Assembly (NCBI GenBank): GCA_963969595.1
Contig: OZ018410.1
Location: forward strand, 39,599,413-39,663,412
Source of the DNA: Neckera pumila
Taxonomy: Eukaryota; Streptophyta; Bryopsida; Hypnales; Neckeraceae
Direction: 5' to 3'
DNA length: 64,000 nucleotides
Shown here piece by piece: positions 47,337 to 57,915 of this stretch. The first letter of the stretch is position 1. Each line of letters begins with the position of its first letter. Position numbers and translations under genes: made by a program. Below the pieces are notes generated by a model. It was given only the letters and a program-made list of their open reading frames with translations. It did no database searches and was not told where the DNA came from.

Positions 47337-50300
47337 AACGAAATCTTTTCTCGGTTGGACTTGTATCGGAAAGAAATTTATCTTTCATTACCTTTCCAGG
47401 CCGATGTGAATTCACTACTCTTTCTGGTAAGAAAGTCTTGGAAGGTACTCGATTTCGGAAGTTATATCAATTGTCTATAACGGTCCTGCCTCCGAAACAG
47501 GTGGTGACATGTGAAGTTTTAGACTCTGCTCATACTTTCACCAGTTCTTCAAACGACACATATTTTTCAACGGATCCGCTTATATCAGATTTACCTGCAG
47601 TGGATTCAGTGGATTCAGCACTTGTTGCTAGCTCTTCCAGTGCTCATGATGATCTTATTTTATGGCATGAGAGAATGGGACACGTGAATATTCCTCTTAT
47701 GCATCAAATGAGTGCTAACGACAGCCTGCGTGATTTCAAATTGAAGAAGCCGGTTCATCTTCAGCACCCTTGCGAAGGCTGCATGCTTGGTAAACAACAG
47801 AAATCTTCTTACAAACATGATCCAAGTAAGCAAAGATCTACTATACCTGGTCAATTGATTCATGGGGATGTTTCAGGAAAGCAAAACAAGAATCCATCAC
47901 TCAAAGACTCCATGTATTACATATTGTACAAAGATGATGCCACTGCATATTGTTTCGTTCATTTTGCTGAGCAAAAGTCTGACGCTTTTCCATTCTTTAA
48001 GCGAGTTGTTAAACTAGTAAAGAAGGAGACAGGACATGATGTCCTTGCTATCCGAACTGATCAGGGCAAGGAGTTCGTAAATGACGGTTTTAACAAATAC
48101 CTTGATGATATGAATATCAATCGTCAAACTAGTACAGTCTATACCCCGCAGCAGAACGGTTATATTGAACGAGACAATCGCACTGTGATGGAGATGGCAC
48201 GGAGTCTTCTTCTTGCCAAGGATTTACCGAAGAAATTATGGGCTGAGGCTGTTAGCACTGCCATATACTTGTTGAACAGGACGATTAACCATCAACTTGG
48301 TCATATCACTCCTTATGAAAAGTGGTTCAAGGAGAAACCTTCAGTCCAACATTTCAGGGGTTTTGGCTCTTTATCATGGGTTTTCGTGAACAAAGCACTG
48401 CGAACGAAATTAGACCCCAAAAGTGTGAAGATGTACTTTGTTGGCTATTCTTCTACAAGTCGAGCCTATCGATTCTGGGAACCAGTGACTGACAAGATCA
48501 TTGAAAGTGCTGACTATACTATTGACGAGAAGTCTGGTAAATATCGCCCAAATTTTCCTCCCGATCCTGGCATTGAACTCTTTACTACCATTTCTATTGA
48601 TTCATTTACACCAGAGATTGATCCTGTTATTCCATTTCAACATCCTATTGATGTTATCAGCAACACATCTAATGAAGGAATGGGAGATTTGAATAGCAGT
48701 GGGAGTTGCTCACAAATGACACCCAATACTGATCTTCCAAATTGTATGATTGATGATTCTCATCACTCATTACCAGCAGTGGGAGTTTCCTCAGACCCAA
48801 TTGTGGTTCACTCTTCAGTAGTGGAACTTGATGATGCAAATGATGAACCTCTTAATTCAAAGTTCAGATCCATCCAAGAGCTATTAAACTGTACACCACG
48901 TCTTCCGGATTACCCTAACTTTCCTGAACTACCGGAAGAACTAGAACCTCCTGACTTATTTCGTATTGACCCCATGTATCCAAATGCTATTCGAATTTCC
49001 AATGCACTCATTGCATTAGTCGGAGAAGCGATACAAGAACCGCAGACTTATCACGAGGCGATCTCATCTGTTGACTCCACATCTTGGCAAGAAGCGATGG
49101 ACCGTGAGTATGCTTCTTTGATTGAGAACCAAACTTGGGATTTAGTGCAGAAACCTCCACATCGCAAACCTGTTCAGAACAAGTGGGTATATAAAGTAAA
49201 ATACAAACCTAATGGTGAAGTCGATAAGTTCAAAGCTAGACTAGTAGCTAAGGGTTTCACGCAGAAACAAGGCATAGATTTTCAAGAAACTTATTCACCT
49301 GTGATCCGTTATGACTCCATTCGTGCAATATTTGCGACTGCTGCTGCACGGCATATGCATCTTCAGCAATTTGATATCGGGACTGCGTTTTTAAACGGTG
49401 ATCTTACAGAAGAGATTTATATGTCGCAACCTCAGGGTTATATCGATCCACAGAAGCCCAAATATTATTGTCGACTGAAGAAGAGTATATATGGGTTACG
49501 ACAATCAGCCAGACAATGGAACTTACGAATTTCAACATTTCTAAAGCAATTCCGCTTAATTGTCAGTGAAGCCGATTGCTGTGTCTACTCGAATCATGGT
49601 GATTTACATACAGTCCTTGGTATATATGTCGATGATGGGATTATAGCATCTACTAAGTTAGATTACGTTGAAAGCATTCTGGTATACCTAGAGAGTACTT
49701 TCAAAGTTACTCGTGGTGCAATGGACTACTTCGTGGGTTTCCAGATTCAACGATGTGAGATTACAGGTTCCATATTTGTTCATCAAGAACGATACATCCA
49801 GGATGTACTTGCTCGTTTTGGTTTACAAGATGCCCATGAGGTTGCCACCCCAGCCGATACACATACCAAGCTCTGGAAAAATACTGATTTAAAAGACCCT
49901 GTTGTTGACGTACCCTATCGACAAGCTGTTGGCTGCCTCATGTATACGACAATAATTACCCGCCCGGATATTGCATATGCTGTAAATAAAGTATCTTTGT
50001 TCCAAGAACGACCTCAACAGAGCCATTGGACAGCTGTTAAACGAATCATGCGTTACCTTAAGCGTACGAGACAGTTTGGCCTTTATTATCATGGTCAATC
50101 TGTCCCTCGTTTAATTGGATACACTGATGCAGATTATGGTGGGGATTTAGACGATCGTAAAAGTCGAACAGGTTTTGTTTACACCTTGGGTTCAACAGCA
50201 ATTGCTTGGGGGAGTCATAAGCAAGGATGCTTCGCAGATTCTACTACTATTGCGGAACTCGTTGCAATGGCTGAGTCGACCAAAGAGACCATCTGGTTAT

Positions 50301-50587
50301 GCCGTCTTCTTCGAACTCTCGATTGTCAACAGGAGCTTCCTATTATGATCTACTGCGATAATCAAGCAGCTTTAGCTCTTGTTAAGAATCCTGAATACCA
50401 TAAGCGGACAAAGCATGTGGACATGAAGTATTATGCAATCCGCACATACTATGAAGACAAGTTGCTTGACTTTACGTACATACACACCTCAGAGCAGATT
50501 GCTGATCTCTTTACCAAAGCTTTACCGAGGGACACATTTCAGAAATTTCGTAAGCTGCTAGGTGTTCGAACATTCCACGACAATTAG
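47333..50587 (+). CDS. Copia integrase, reverse transcriptase and RNase H open frame
   Basis: One open frame of 1084 codons. In order: GAG-pre-integrase zinc-binding region (WHERMGHVN...CEGCMLGKQ), integrase catalytic core with LIHGDVSGK, AIRTDQGKEF and QQNGYIERDNRT carrying the D, D, E residues, a linker, reverse transcriptase with NKWVYKVKYKPNGEVDKFKA, FDIGTAFLNGDL and the YVDDGIIAS active site, and RNase H with GYTDADYGGD, IAELVAMAES and YCDNQAALAL. No internal stop is present. The frame lacks its own ATG at the 5' end and probably depends on the upstream frame. Confidence 0.96.
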   Translation: MKRNLFSVGLVSERNLSFITFPGRCEFTTLSGKKVLEGTRFRKLYQLSITVLPPKQVVTCEVLDSAHTFTSSSNDTYFSTDPLISDLPAVDSVDSALVASSSSAHDDLILWHERMGHVNIPLMHQMSANDSLRDFKLKKPVHLQHPCEGCMLGKQQKSSYKHDPSKQRSTIPGQLIHGDVSGKQNKNPSLKDSMYYILYKDDATAYCFVHFAEQKSDAFPFFKRVVKLVKKETGHDVLAIRTDQGKEFVNDGFNKYLDDMNINRQTSTVYTPQQNGYIERDNRTVMEMARSLLLAKDLPKKLWAEAVSTAIYLLNRTINHQLGHITPYEKWFKEKPSVQHFRGFGSLSWVFVNKALRTKLDPKSVKMYFVGYSSTSRAYRFWEPVTDKIIESADYTIDEKSGKYRPNFPPDPGIELFTTISIDSFTPEIDPVIPFQHPIDVISNTSNEGMGDLNSSGSCSQMTPNTDLPNCMIDDSHHSLPAVGVSSDPIVVHSSVVELDDANDEPLNSKFRSIQELLNCTPRLPDYPNFPELPEELEPPDLFRIDPMYPNAIRISNALIALVGEAIQEPQTYHEAISSVDSTSWQEAMDREYASLIENQTWDLVQKPPHRKPVQNKWVYKVKYKPNGEVDKFKARLVAKGFTQKQGIDFQETYSPVIRYDSIRAIFATAAARHMHLQQFDIGTAFLNGDLTEEIYMSQPQGYIDPQKPKYYCRLKKSIYGLRQSARQWNLRISTFLKQFRLIVSEADCCVYSNHGDLHTVLGIYVDDGIIASTKLDYVESILVYLESTFKVTRGAMDYFVGFQIQRCEITGSIFVHQERYIQDVLARFGLQDAHEVATPADTHTKLWKNTDLKDPVVDVPYRQAVGCLMYTTIITRPDIAYAVNKVSLFQERPQQSHWTAVKRIMRYLKRTRQFGLYYHGQSVPRLIGYTDADYGGDLDDRKSRTGFVYTLGSTAIAWGSHKQGCFADSTTIAELVAMAESTKETIWLCRLLRTLDCQQELPIMIYCDNQAALALVKNPEYHKRTKHVDMKYYAIRTYYEDKLLDFTYIHTSEQIADLFTKALPRDTFQKFRKLLGVRTFHDN

Positions 50588-50638
50588 TGGGAGTGTGAAG
50601 AGAAGAATTCTTCGTAGAATGTGGTGGATTTGTGGGAG

Positions 50639-50920
50639 TGTTGGTGGATGAAATCCATCCACATTCTCATCTAACTGTTTTCACTCTGAAGCCTATTAGT
50701 TTCGTGTTTCTTGTCGTAGGACTTCTGGTTGTTTGTTGCAGTTAGAGAGTACCCGCTGTGAGAGAAAGAATGTGTTAGACACATTGAGCTCTCAGGATTA
50801 CTATAGGATTGTAAAACAACTCTGCACCATATGCGTTTCCAAGTAAAGATGAGCTTGTACTGTATCTCTGTATGTGCATTGTGTACAAGCTATGGTACTG
50901 GAATTAGCTTACATCTAATA
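50639..50920 (+). repeat. Right LTR of the copia element
   Basis: 282 bp, 280 identical to the left LTR, followed by target duplication ATTAT. Confidence 0.97.
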
Positions 50921-50925
50921 ATTAT

Positions 50926-51342
50926 TCAGCTTCCTTTTCATTTGTTTTGGGGGAGTCATTTGCCTCGTAGAATAATGTGGTGAAAGAGCTCACTGAAATC
51001 TATCCCTGTTATATGAATCCCTGCAGTATCATTTCATTGATTTTTAATGAAGTGGGTTTGTGAGTACATATGTCCTGCATTTGACACACCAAGTTTCCTT
51101 TCGCACTATAGTTTTCATGATGTTTGCGGCATTGGTAACACGGATTAGTTCATTATTGTTAGTCCCGATCTCATTGCGTTGATGTGCGGAGGTGGGATCT
51201 TTAATCCCCAAAGAGTACCTACATTTAATTAATGGCCCATGTGTGTCCTAGTCAATTCAATTGTGGATTTGAAACTATCCAATTTGTACTTGGATGTAAG
51301 CCTCGAGAATGAAGCTCAACAAATAAAATTTCTACTTCATTT
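50926..51342. other. Displaced 3' flank of the DUF1499 gene
   Basis: Sequence that was contiguous with 45384 before the copia insertion. No gene is seen. Confidence 0.5.
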
Positions 51343-51476
51343 TTAACCCCTGGAAAAATACTGTAGAGTGGAGGTCAAACTACTGTAGAAGTCCTCCACT
51401 TTTCCAAACAAAATTCCAAAGATGATTAGTTGCACTTCTATCCTACAAAACATTCGCTTCGGCGTTTAAGGGTTAA
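51343..51476. mobile_element. Tiny TTAA-flanked element, 134 bp
   Basis: Left TTAACCCCTGGAAAAATAC; right, inverted, TTAACCCTTAAACGCCG. Both edges carry TTAA plus CCC, the piggyBac pattern, but the inverted similarity beyond CCC is weak. Confidence 0.5.
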
Positions 51477-51488
51477 GTATATTACAGA

Positions 51489-51552
51489 CTCCCTCTGTAC
51501 CTAAATAATACCAATTTTTCCGGAAACAAGTATTATTTAGAAACAAGGGGAG
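51489..51552. mobile_element. Stowaway-like mini-hairpin, 64 bp
   Basis: CTCCCTCTGTACCTAAATAA at the left and its imperfect inverted copy at the right (ending AAACAAGGGGAG). The ends match Stowaway (Tc1/mariner-type) MITE termini. No clear TA duplication is visible, and it is nearly all stem. Confidence 0.55.
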
Positions 51553-52252
51553 CAACAGATATGGAAGTTGGAAGTTCATCACAAGTTCAACTTTGAGTTT
51601 CAGTCGCAGCAAGAATATTTGTGCTCCTATTTGCACCCAAACAATTATTGAATATAAGAAATGAGGATAATAGCCTGTGAAGCTCAGAGAAAACTCCCCA
51701 ATTGCTGAGAGAATATACTTAAATGGGGCCTGACAAATTTATGAAGTCAATCAGAATGGATCCACTTTCCAATCAGATGCTGAATCTGAAGGTGAAAATT
51801 ATACCATTAATATCATCCAAATGCGTTGGAGTCTCATGTCGGAAGGAGATTTAGAAACAATCCATTTCAATGAATTTTCCCGAGTCCTGACGGCATTTAT
51901 TGTATTGCTAGGCCTATGAAATTATCCTTAGGGCAACGAACTGAATAACCTCTTAAACCCACATTGGATGTAAACGGCCGGGGGAAGAAAGTGAGTCTGA
52001 GTTCGCAGGGGAACAGAAGAACAGGCCCCTCAAGCTTGAACAGCCCAGTTCCTCTTTATAAACAGAGCCGCTCAAGCACAGCTTCCAGTGACAAATTCTC
52101 ATGTTCGAACCAAATGTGCAAGCTCACATTTTACAAATCAACCTAGTCTATTAAATCTCGCAGGCAATTAACTAACCACTACTGATCCTCAATAATCCCC
52201 TATTCTAATTCAAATCCTCAAAAATCCAAACGTCGTATCAGAATCCACTACA
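51553..52252. other. Intergenic, includes 3' flank of the minus-strand gene
   Basis: No gene. The last part before 52253 is probably the 3' untranslated region of the membrane protein gene. Confidence 0.5.
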
Positions 52253-53272
52253 TTATATCTCTTCTAGCTCGGCCTCGAGAGCTTCCAGAGAGATAGGGCC
52301 CTTGAGAGGCATATACTCTCCCAGATAGCCATCCAAATGCTCCGAAAGCGCATACCGATCAATGCTCTCATGATGGTACGACTTACATACAAAATACACC
52401 ACCGTTTGCACCAAAATCCCAATCAGCGTGCCCGCCGTCCACAGCAGCAACAGCAGCAAGCCGATAAAGACTCTGCCCACCATGCTGTGCATATGGTGAC
52501 GACCCGTCACCAGAGCATTGTACGAGGTCAGCACCAAAAACGTGCAGAACGCGTATAACAGAAACACACTGCAGGCCACCCACCTCTTGCCTTTTATGAG
52601 ATCCACGCTCTTCTTCAACGCACCAATGCCGTAGCTCTGCTCCAACACCGAGACCACGCTAGCCAGGTGCCACACTAAATTGAAGTAGACCAGGAAACTG
52701 TAGAAGAGAATGGTGACCAGCACCCCAGGAATGAAAACACTAATCCCAGTCCCCGCTTGCACCAGCAGCAGCAAAATGATGATGATGAAAAACGAGAAGT
52801 AGTAGACGAAGAGGAGCACATGCGCCCAAAGAAATGTGAGCATGAGGCGCTTCCACACCTTGGGGATGACGCTGAGGACCTTCATGTACGAGAGCCCCTT
52901 GCCTGTGTAGATGCTGGCCACGCTGTACACAAGGGCGGCTGTGGAAAGTAAAGAGAATGCGAGCACGAAGATACTGTACAACACAGTGATCATGCCCAGG
53001 CCGAAAAACTCCGCGTCCAGATGGTTTTGGGTGCGGTGGGCTTCGGGGGAGTCTGGTCGCTCCATGTGAAGCTTATCCGCGTTTAACAAGATCTTGCGGA
53101 GTAACGGATGCGTGATCAAGCTGTGGCAGAAGATCACGGCCCCCAGCGGGAGGACCAGAGTTAGGGCTAAGGAGAGGAAGAGACGTATGTGGATTTGCAG
53201 GATATTGTAAGCCTCCTTGCAGATGCCAACCACCCCTAAACTACGCATCTCATCCGGTTCTCGGTCCATCAT
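52253..53272 (-). CDS. Plant six-helix membrane protein of unknown function (At4g19950-like)
   Basis: A single exon of 339 aa starting at the double Met (53272; 53269 also possible). An in-frame extension to 53338 lacks an ATG. The N-terminus MMDREPDEMRSLGVVGICKE is followed by about six hydrophobic spans near residues 28-52, 92-122, 143-173, 176-210, 231-255 and 264-296, and an acidic cytosolic-type tail (LEALEAELEEI). Layout, length (about 320-340 aa) and N-terminal segment match a plant family annotated as uncharacterised transmembrane proteins or polyadenylate-binding-protein-binding proteins. The biochemical role is unknown. No signal peptide is evident apart from the first span. Confidence 0.85.
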   Translation of the reverse strand: MMDREPDEMRSLGVVGICKEAYNILQIHIRLFLSLALTLVLPLGAVIFCHSLITHPLLRKILLNADKLHMERPDSPEAHRTQNHLDAEFFGLGMITVLYSIFVLAFSLLSTAALVYSVASIYTGKGLSYMKVLSVIPKVWKRLMLTFLWAHVLLFVYYFSFFIIIILLLLVQAGTGISVFIPGVLVTILFYSFLVYFNLVWHLASVVSVLEQSYGIGALKKSVDLIKGKRWVACSVFLLYAFCTFLVLTSYNALVTGRHHMHSMVGRVFIGLLLLLLWTAGTLIGILVQTVVYFVCKSYHHESIDRYALSEHLDGYLGEYMPLKGPISLEALEAELEEI

Positions 53273-53386
53273 GCCAGAACCCCAATCGCCAAACCACGTT
53301 ACGTTTCCTTCAAGATCCGCACCAGCTCGTCCCTCCACGCTCTACAGAGCCCTCTCTGTCACCAGCCCTGACACGCAGATGCATAG

Positions 53387-54439
53387 ATGGGGATGGATCC
53401 TGGGTTCCAGTCCACTTCTGTCAACGCTGCAGTCGCTCAGTCTGAGATCCAACAAGAAAAGCCTTCAGACGAAATAACCCGTCGCTTATTGGAAAAACTC
53501 TCAACACCCAGAGGATGGAAAACCCTACTGGAGCTACTAACCCAAGAAGCACATACAAGGAATACTCAAGCAACCTAGGGTTTGAAACAGAGCCCACTAC
53601 CGATCTGCTATTTTTCACAAATTTCACAAAACCCAATGGGAACTCCAACCTAAACCATCTACTAACCCACAATCCACGAACAATTCCACACGGTTTCAAC
53701 AGCCCACCTTCACCTGAACACATTCCTCAACCCCTCCACCTCCCTCGAACCTTCCCCAATAGCTGTCATCCAAACCAACCAACCCCAACTCCCAACCGGA
53801 TACCAAACGTGCGTTGCAAGCAAACGCTGCATCAGCTAAACCGCATTCGCATTTGCAACGACGGCCGATCCGACCCGACCCACAAGCAGTCTGCCACAGC
53901 AAAAGCGCGATCTGACAAATGCCGGTCGGTGCACCCAGATGGAGAATAATGAAGAGAATAAGAAGGGGGACAATCAATCCAGTTGGTTTCCGCTGAGCTT
54001 ACTTACAAAGGAATCATGCAACAAAGGTAGCAAAGGAAAGGAATGCAACTTGGTGGAGCCCAGCTTCACAGCGCGACTGCAGGAATGCAGGAACAGTGCG
54101 TGATAAACGGAACAGAGCAGATCACGAGTTCTTTTTTTTCAAGGACAAAATGAAGAAAGCAGTCAAACATTTGCGGATTGGGCGCTGCTGGCGGAAGTTG
54201 GCTATGGAGTTAGGCTTTTGGAAGAACATGACTTTCTCGCTGCCGGCACTCGCCTGGCTAGGCTTCGAAAAGAAAAGGCTGCAAAGAACTCCAGGCCTTG
54301 TTTCAGGCTGGCGCAATTTCTGGATGCCGAACAGATTGATATTCTTCAGTTGTTTCTTTTTCATTACTGCTGGGATGAAAGTCATCCTCATTTGTGTAAA
54401 TACTTTATGAAGTTGTTGTCCTATCTAATGGTTGGATAG
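53387..54439 (+). CDS. Possible divergent gene or gene fragment, unrecognised
   Basis: One + strand frame shows three open pieces: 53387-53578 (MGMDPGFQSTSVNAAVAQSE start; ITRRLLEKLSTPRGWKTLLE), 53939-54103 (MENNEENKKGDNQSSWFPLS; ECNLVEPSFTARLQ) and 54107-54439 (QTFADWALLAEVGYGVRLL; CFRLAQFLDAEQIDILQLFL). Composition is protein-like, with GC above the flanking repeats, but stop codons and unclear splice sites separate the pieces. It could be a real intron-containing gene sharing a promoter with the minus-strand membrane protein (115 bp between start codons) or a degenerate copy. No family is recognised. Confidence 0.3.
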
Positions 54440-56486
54440 GTTATTAGAGTACTTTTTTTTTTTTTTAAATTACAAATATGGAAGCATGTCAAGTAGTTGA
54501 CCGACCCAAAATTGTACTCTATCGTAGTTCAAAAACTGGATTTGCAAAAATGAGGCCATAGATTTAAAGAACACAAAAATTCAAAAAATCACCATGTCAA
54601 ACCTCAGTTCAAATCCATTCCAACAATTTTCATTCAAAAAATGGTAGTATCTTGCTTGTAATCAAATTTAGAAGGAATTTGGAATTTCTCTTTCAAAATT
54701 TATAAAAATATGTTGGTGATAGCATTGATGAATCTAACCGTACAGATGGAATCTAAAATTCAAAATCTACAATTTTTATTTGTATATGAATTCCAAATTA
54801 TTCTTCCAAATATTACTTTATGACGATTGTTCTCACATCCTCAATTCTAGAAAATACCTTCAGGAATTAATCCCTTAGCGCCTAAATCTTTTCTTGAATT
54901 TTTTGTATTTTTTCTTATGTCTTTATAAATATATTTTAGTTGCCTCAATTTCATCAAATTCATCATACATAAAGGTCTTTCTTTCAAAAGTCAAGCATTG
55001 GTTTGGATAACGAGAAGTTCTATGGTCAAAATAGCCCTCGCAACCTCTTTGTTCATCATCCACATTTTGTTAAGAGATTGTTCATCTCGTGTGTCCTACA
55101 TGAAGTTCCAAAGAATAGAATGTGTTATTTTCAAACCACGTAACCCCATTAGGAAGGAGTCTCTATACTAATTACCTAAGTGGACAATTTCAAGAAGAAT
55201 TGTACAAGTATTAGTAATTGCTTTGTCGGAAGCAATCATAACATTGGATTATTTTATTTTGTTAAGTTTGATGCTTTAAAAGTGTTTATACATGACTCAA
55301 TAGTCGCTATTTTGCTATTTGCTATTACTATTACACGAAATTTTTTTTGAAGATTTCACAAGTGAAAAGAGTGGTGTTGCACTAGAATAGGGTTTTATTT
55401 TCAACAATTTTTTGCCTGAAAGCGTGGATTTGATTTTCAGAGGAAATATTTGGTGATACATTCTTCTTTTTTCAATGGATGAAATAGTTGAATTATTACA
55501 AATTTTTGGACAATATTACTTTTGGGGGATGACAATTTCCTCTATAAAGAATTCAATGTTGGAGTGACAATGTCCAAATTTAAGAAAATATATATCTTTT
55601 TATTGTAATTTGTTTTTGGCAAGACAATTGTACTATTTATAACATTATTAACATTTGCCTGGGGGGTCCTTTTGGCTCTTCCCAAAATCGGGAGCCCTCC
55701 AACTTGTGCAGCCAATGACGTTCTCCAAAGTACAATATCTCTAACAATACAGAGACCAAATAGCTCTGCTTAACGAATGGTATTGTCAACATTATAACTT
55801 AAGTCTTCCCCCAGGTATCTTGGGGGGAATTATACCTCCACCTAGGGGGAGGTATTAGACACAATTAACAATGTTATGTCATGCTCAAATGTACAAAGTT
55901 AATTACAATATGAGGGTACTACTTAAAATATCGTGTAAAATATAAAGATATCTATTTCAAAAAAATTGGTCATATGACACCTCATACTAAACTCTTCATA
56001 GAGGGAATTGTGAAACTTTTTTGAAGATGCTTGTTGAACGAAAGATGTGAGCATGGATGTTCCCTACATATATCCAAAACCAAATTTAAAAAATTCATCA
56101 TTAAATTGTTTCAATAAATATTATGTAAAACCATGAAAATTGACTTTAAAAATTCACCAAAAATGGAGTTTTGTCGCCCCATTGTACATAATTTTGAATT
56201 CAAATTTATCCTTGTTTTGCATATTTCATCCATATATGAATGTAAAAAACTAAATCACTCCAAAGAAGATTGTTTTTTGCACTGGTCAAGTAATGAATAG
56301 AAAAAATGCACAAAGGTTGCATAGAAAGAATTCATGTCATGACATGTTTGAAATGTGGTATATAATGAAGACAATTTTCTAAGGAATAATTTGGAAGTGT
56401 GGAATACTAAGGATATTCTTGACGAAACACTTAGTTCATCTAACTTAAAGATCTCCTGTTCAATTTTGAGAATTTTGATACAAAAT
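54440..56486. other. AT-rich intergenic DNA
   Basis: No gene is seen. A TTAA-TCCCTTAGCGCC terminus-like motif at 54865 has no partner. Confidence 0.5.
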
Positions 56487-57782
56487 ACATTAGAGAAAGT
56501 TTCAAGCCTTTGGAGGGCTGCTCTACAGCCCTCCGAGGTACCTTGAAATTTATTTATTTTTTGTTCAAAAATTAGTTTTTCTTCTATTTTTGCGCAGCAG
56601 TTTCTGCTATGACAGTGGTGCAGGAACCGAAATTCGCAAATAGAAAATTAATAATTTTTTTTTAATCTTAAAAAAAATAAAAAAATACATAAAAAATACA
56701 TAAAAAATTTGAAAAAAAATTGAAAAATTCTGCAAAATTTGATTGCTTCGACGAGCAATTAGCCACTTTGACTGCTCACCGTAGCAATCAGCTGGAATGA
56801 CAGACCAAGCTTTTTAACCCCTAAAGGCCCAAGGCCTTTTTTCTGCCAAAAAACACCCAAAACTACCATTTTTTTAGCAAAGAATGAAAAAAAATTAAAA
56901 GTATTTTTTTTGCACATCTAACTATAGGATCTTATAGCTAACTAGTATGAGAATGTGTGGAAATTTTTTTAGAATTTTTGACCGCATAGATTGCAAGATA
57001 TCTTTGTTTAAAGTGGAAAAAACAAGATTTTCAACACATTGCGGGACCAGATTTTTTGACTTTCAATAGTTTTAACTTAAAATTTTTGTACTACAACGTT
57101 TTGAGCTTTAAATCTTTATAGTGGAGAATTGAGTTGAGAGTCTAGGAAAAAAAAATTCAAAAAATCTTAATTATCATTCTTTAAAAAATTGTTAAGTAGA
57201 AGTAGGTACAAGATAGAAGGAAAATCTAAAATATTTATATATTTTTAATGGAATTAAAATGCACTAATCCCAATGGTGAGATTGTTCTAGCAAGCAAACT
57301 AAACCATTACAAAAAAAAAATTGAAAAATTACAAAAATTGCATTCCAAAATGAATCCTACTAGTTATTTTTTTCAAGAAGATGCTCTAACTACCCGAAAA
57401 ACAAGAATGTCTTAAACTTCCTCATAGCAAATCCAATGAAATGAATCAAAGCTTTCTAGGTAGACAAAAATATAATCTACGAGAAAATAAATATTTAAGA
57501 AAAAAATTCAAAATTTTGCAAATTTTTTTTGCTGCCCTCCCTCCCCACGCATTCCAAGAAATGGCATAACTTCTTGCTCAAAGGTCCGATTTCAAATTTC
57601 TTTTCCGCCACATACCTCTCTCAATTCTTCACCTTCTCAAAAAGTTTGAAAGAATCACAACAAAATTTCAGCCCGTAGGTACCTGCCCCAAAACGCATTT
57701 GTTTCCCGAAGGGACAATGGGCTTTTAGGGGTTGTTTGTCACTTTAGAGTAGCCCTCCGGAGGGCTCATATTTCTTCTAATG
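56487..57782. mobile_element. Family D element, copy 2, interrupted by a family B MITE
   Basis: The outer element matches 27395-27770: ACATTAGAGAAAG...GCCTTTGGAGGG at the left, and GCCCTCCGGAGGGCTC...TCTAATG at the right. The interior is split by the TTAA element at 56814-57735, so B inserted after D. Confidence 0.65.
56814..57735 (+). mobile_element. TTAA-flanked MITE, family B copy 2 (nested)
   Basis: Starts TTAACCCCTAAAGGCCCAAG; the right end, inverted, reads CCCCTAAAAGCCCATTG, but the flanking TTAA is mutated to TTGT. It aligns in reverse with 28549-29470 over about 920 bp. Non-coding. Inserted in a family D element. Confidence 0.82.
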
Positions 57783-57915
57783 GGAATGCATGATGAAATT
57801 CATAAACCCTCTCTCTAGGAGTCGATTCTATTACTTCTCTATGTGATGGAGATGATGCAACTGAGGACCTCCTTCAATTTTTTTTTAATTTGACAAATTT
57901 AGTATATTTTTATTC

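Larger units (their letters stand above)
45384..50925 (+). mobile_element. Ty1/copia LTR retrotransposon, nearly intact, very young
   Basis: A complete element with 282-bp LTRs (45389-45670 and 50639-50920) that differ at only two positions and a perfect 5-bp target duplication ATTAT (45384-45388, 50921-50925). LTRs start TGTTGG and end AATA rather than the usual CA. Immediately after the left LTR is GGTTATGGGCC, complementary to the anticodon region of initiator tRNA-Met. A purine-rich tract (TGTGGGAG) precedes the right LTR. The internal region codes gag, protease, integrase, reverse transcriptase and RNase H in copia order. Confidence 0.97.

Noticed and set aside
54865..54890. TTAATCCCTTAGCGCC as another MITE end
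   Set aside because: No matching right terminus found before 56814 and no internal homology to families A-C.
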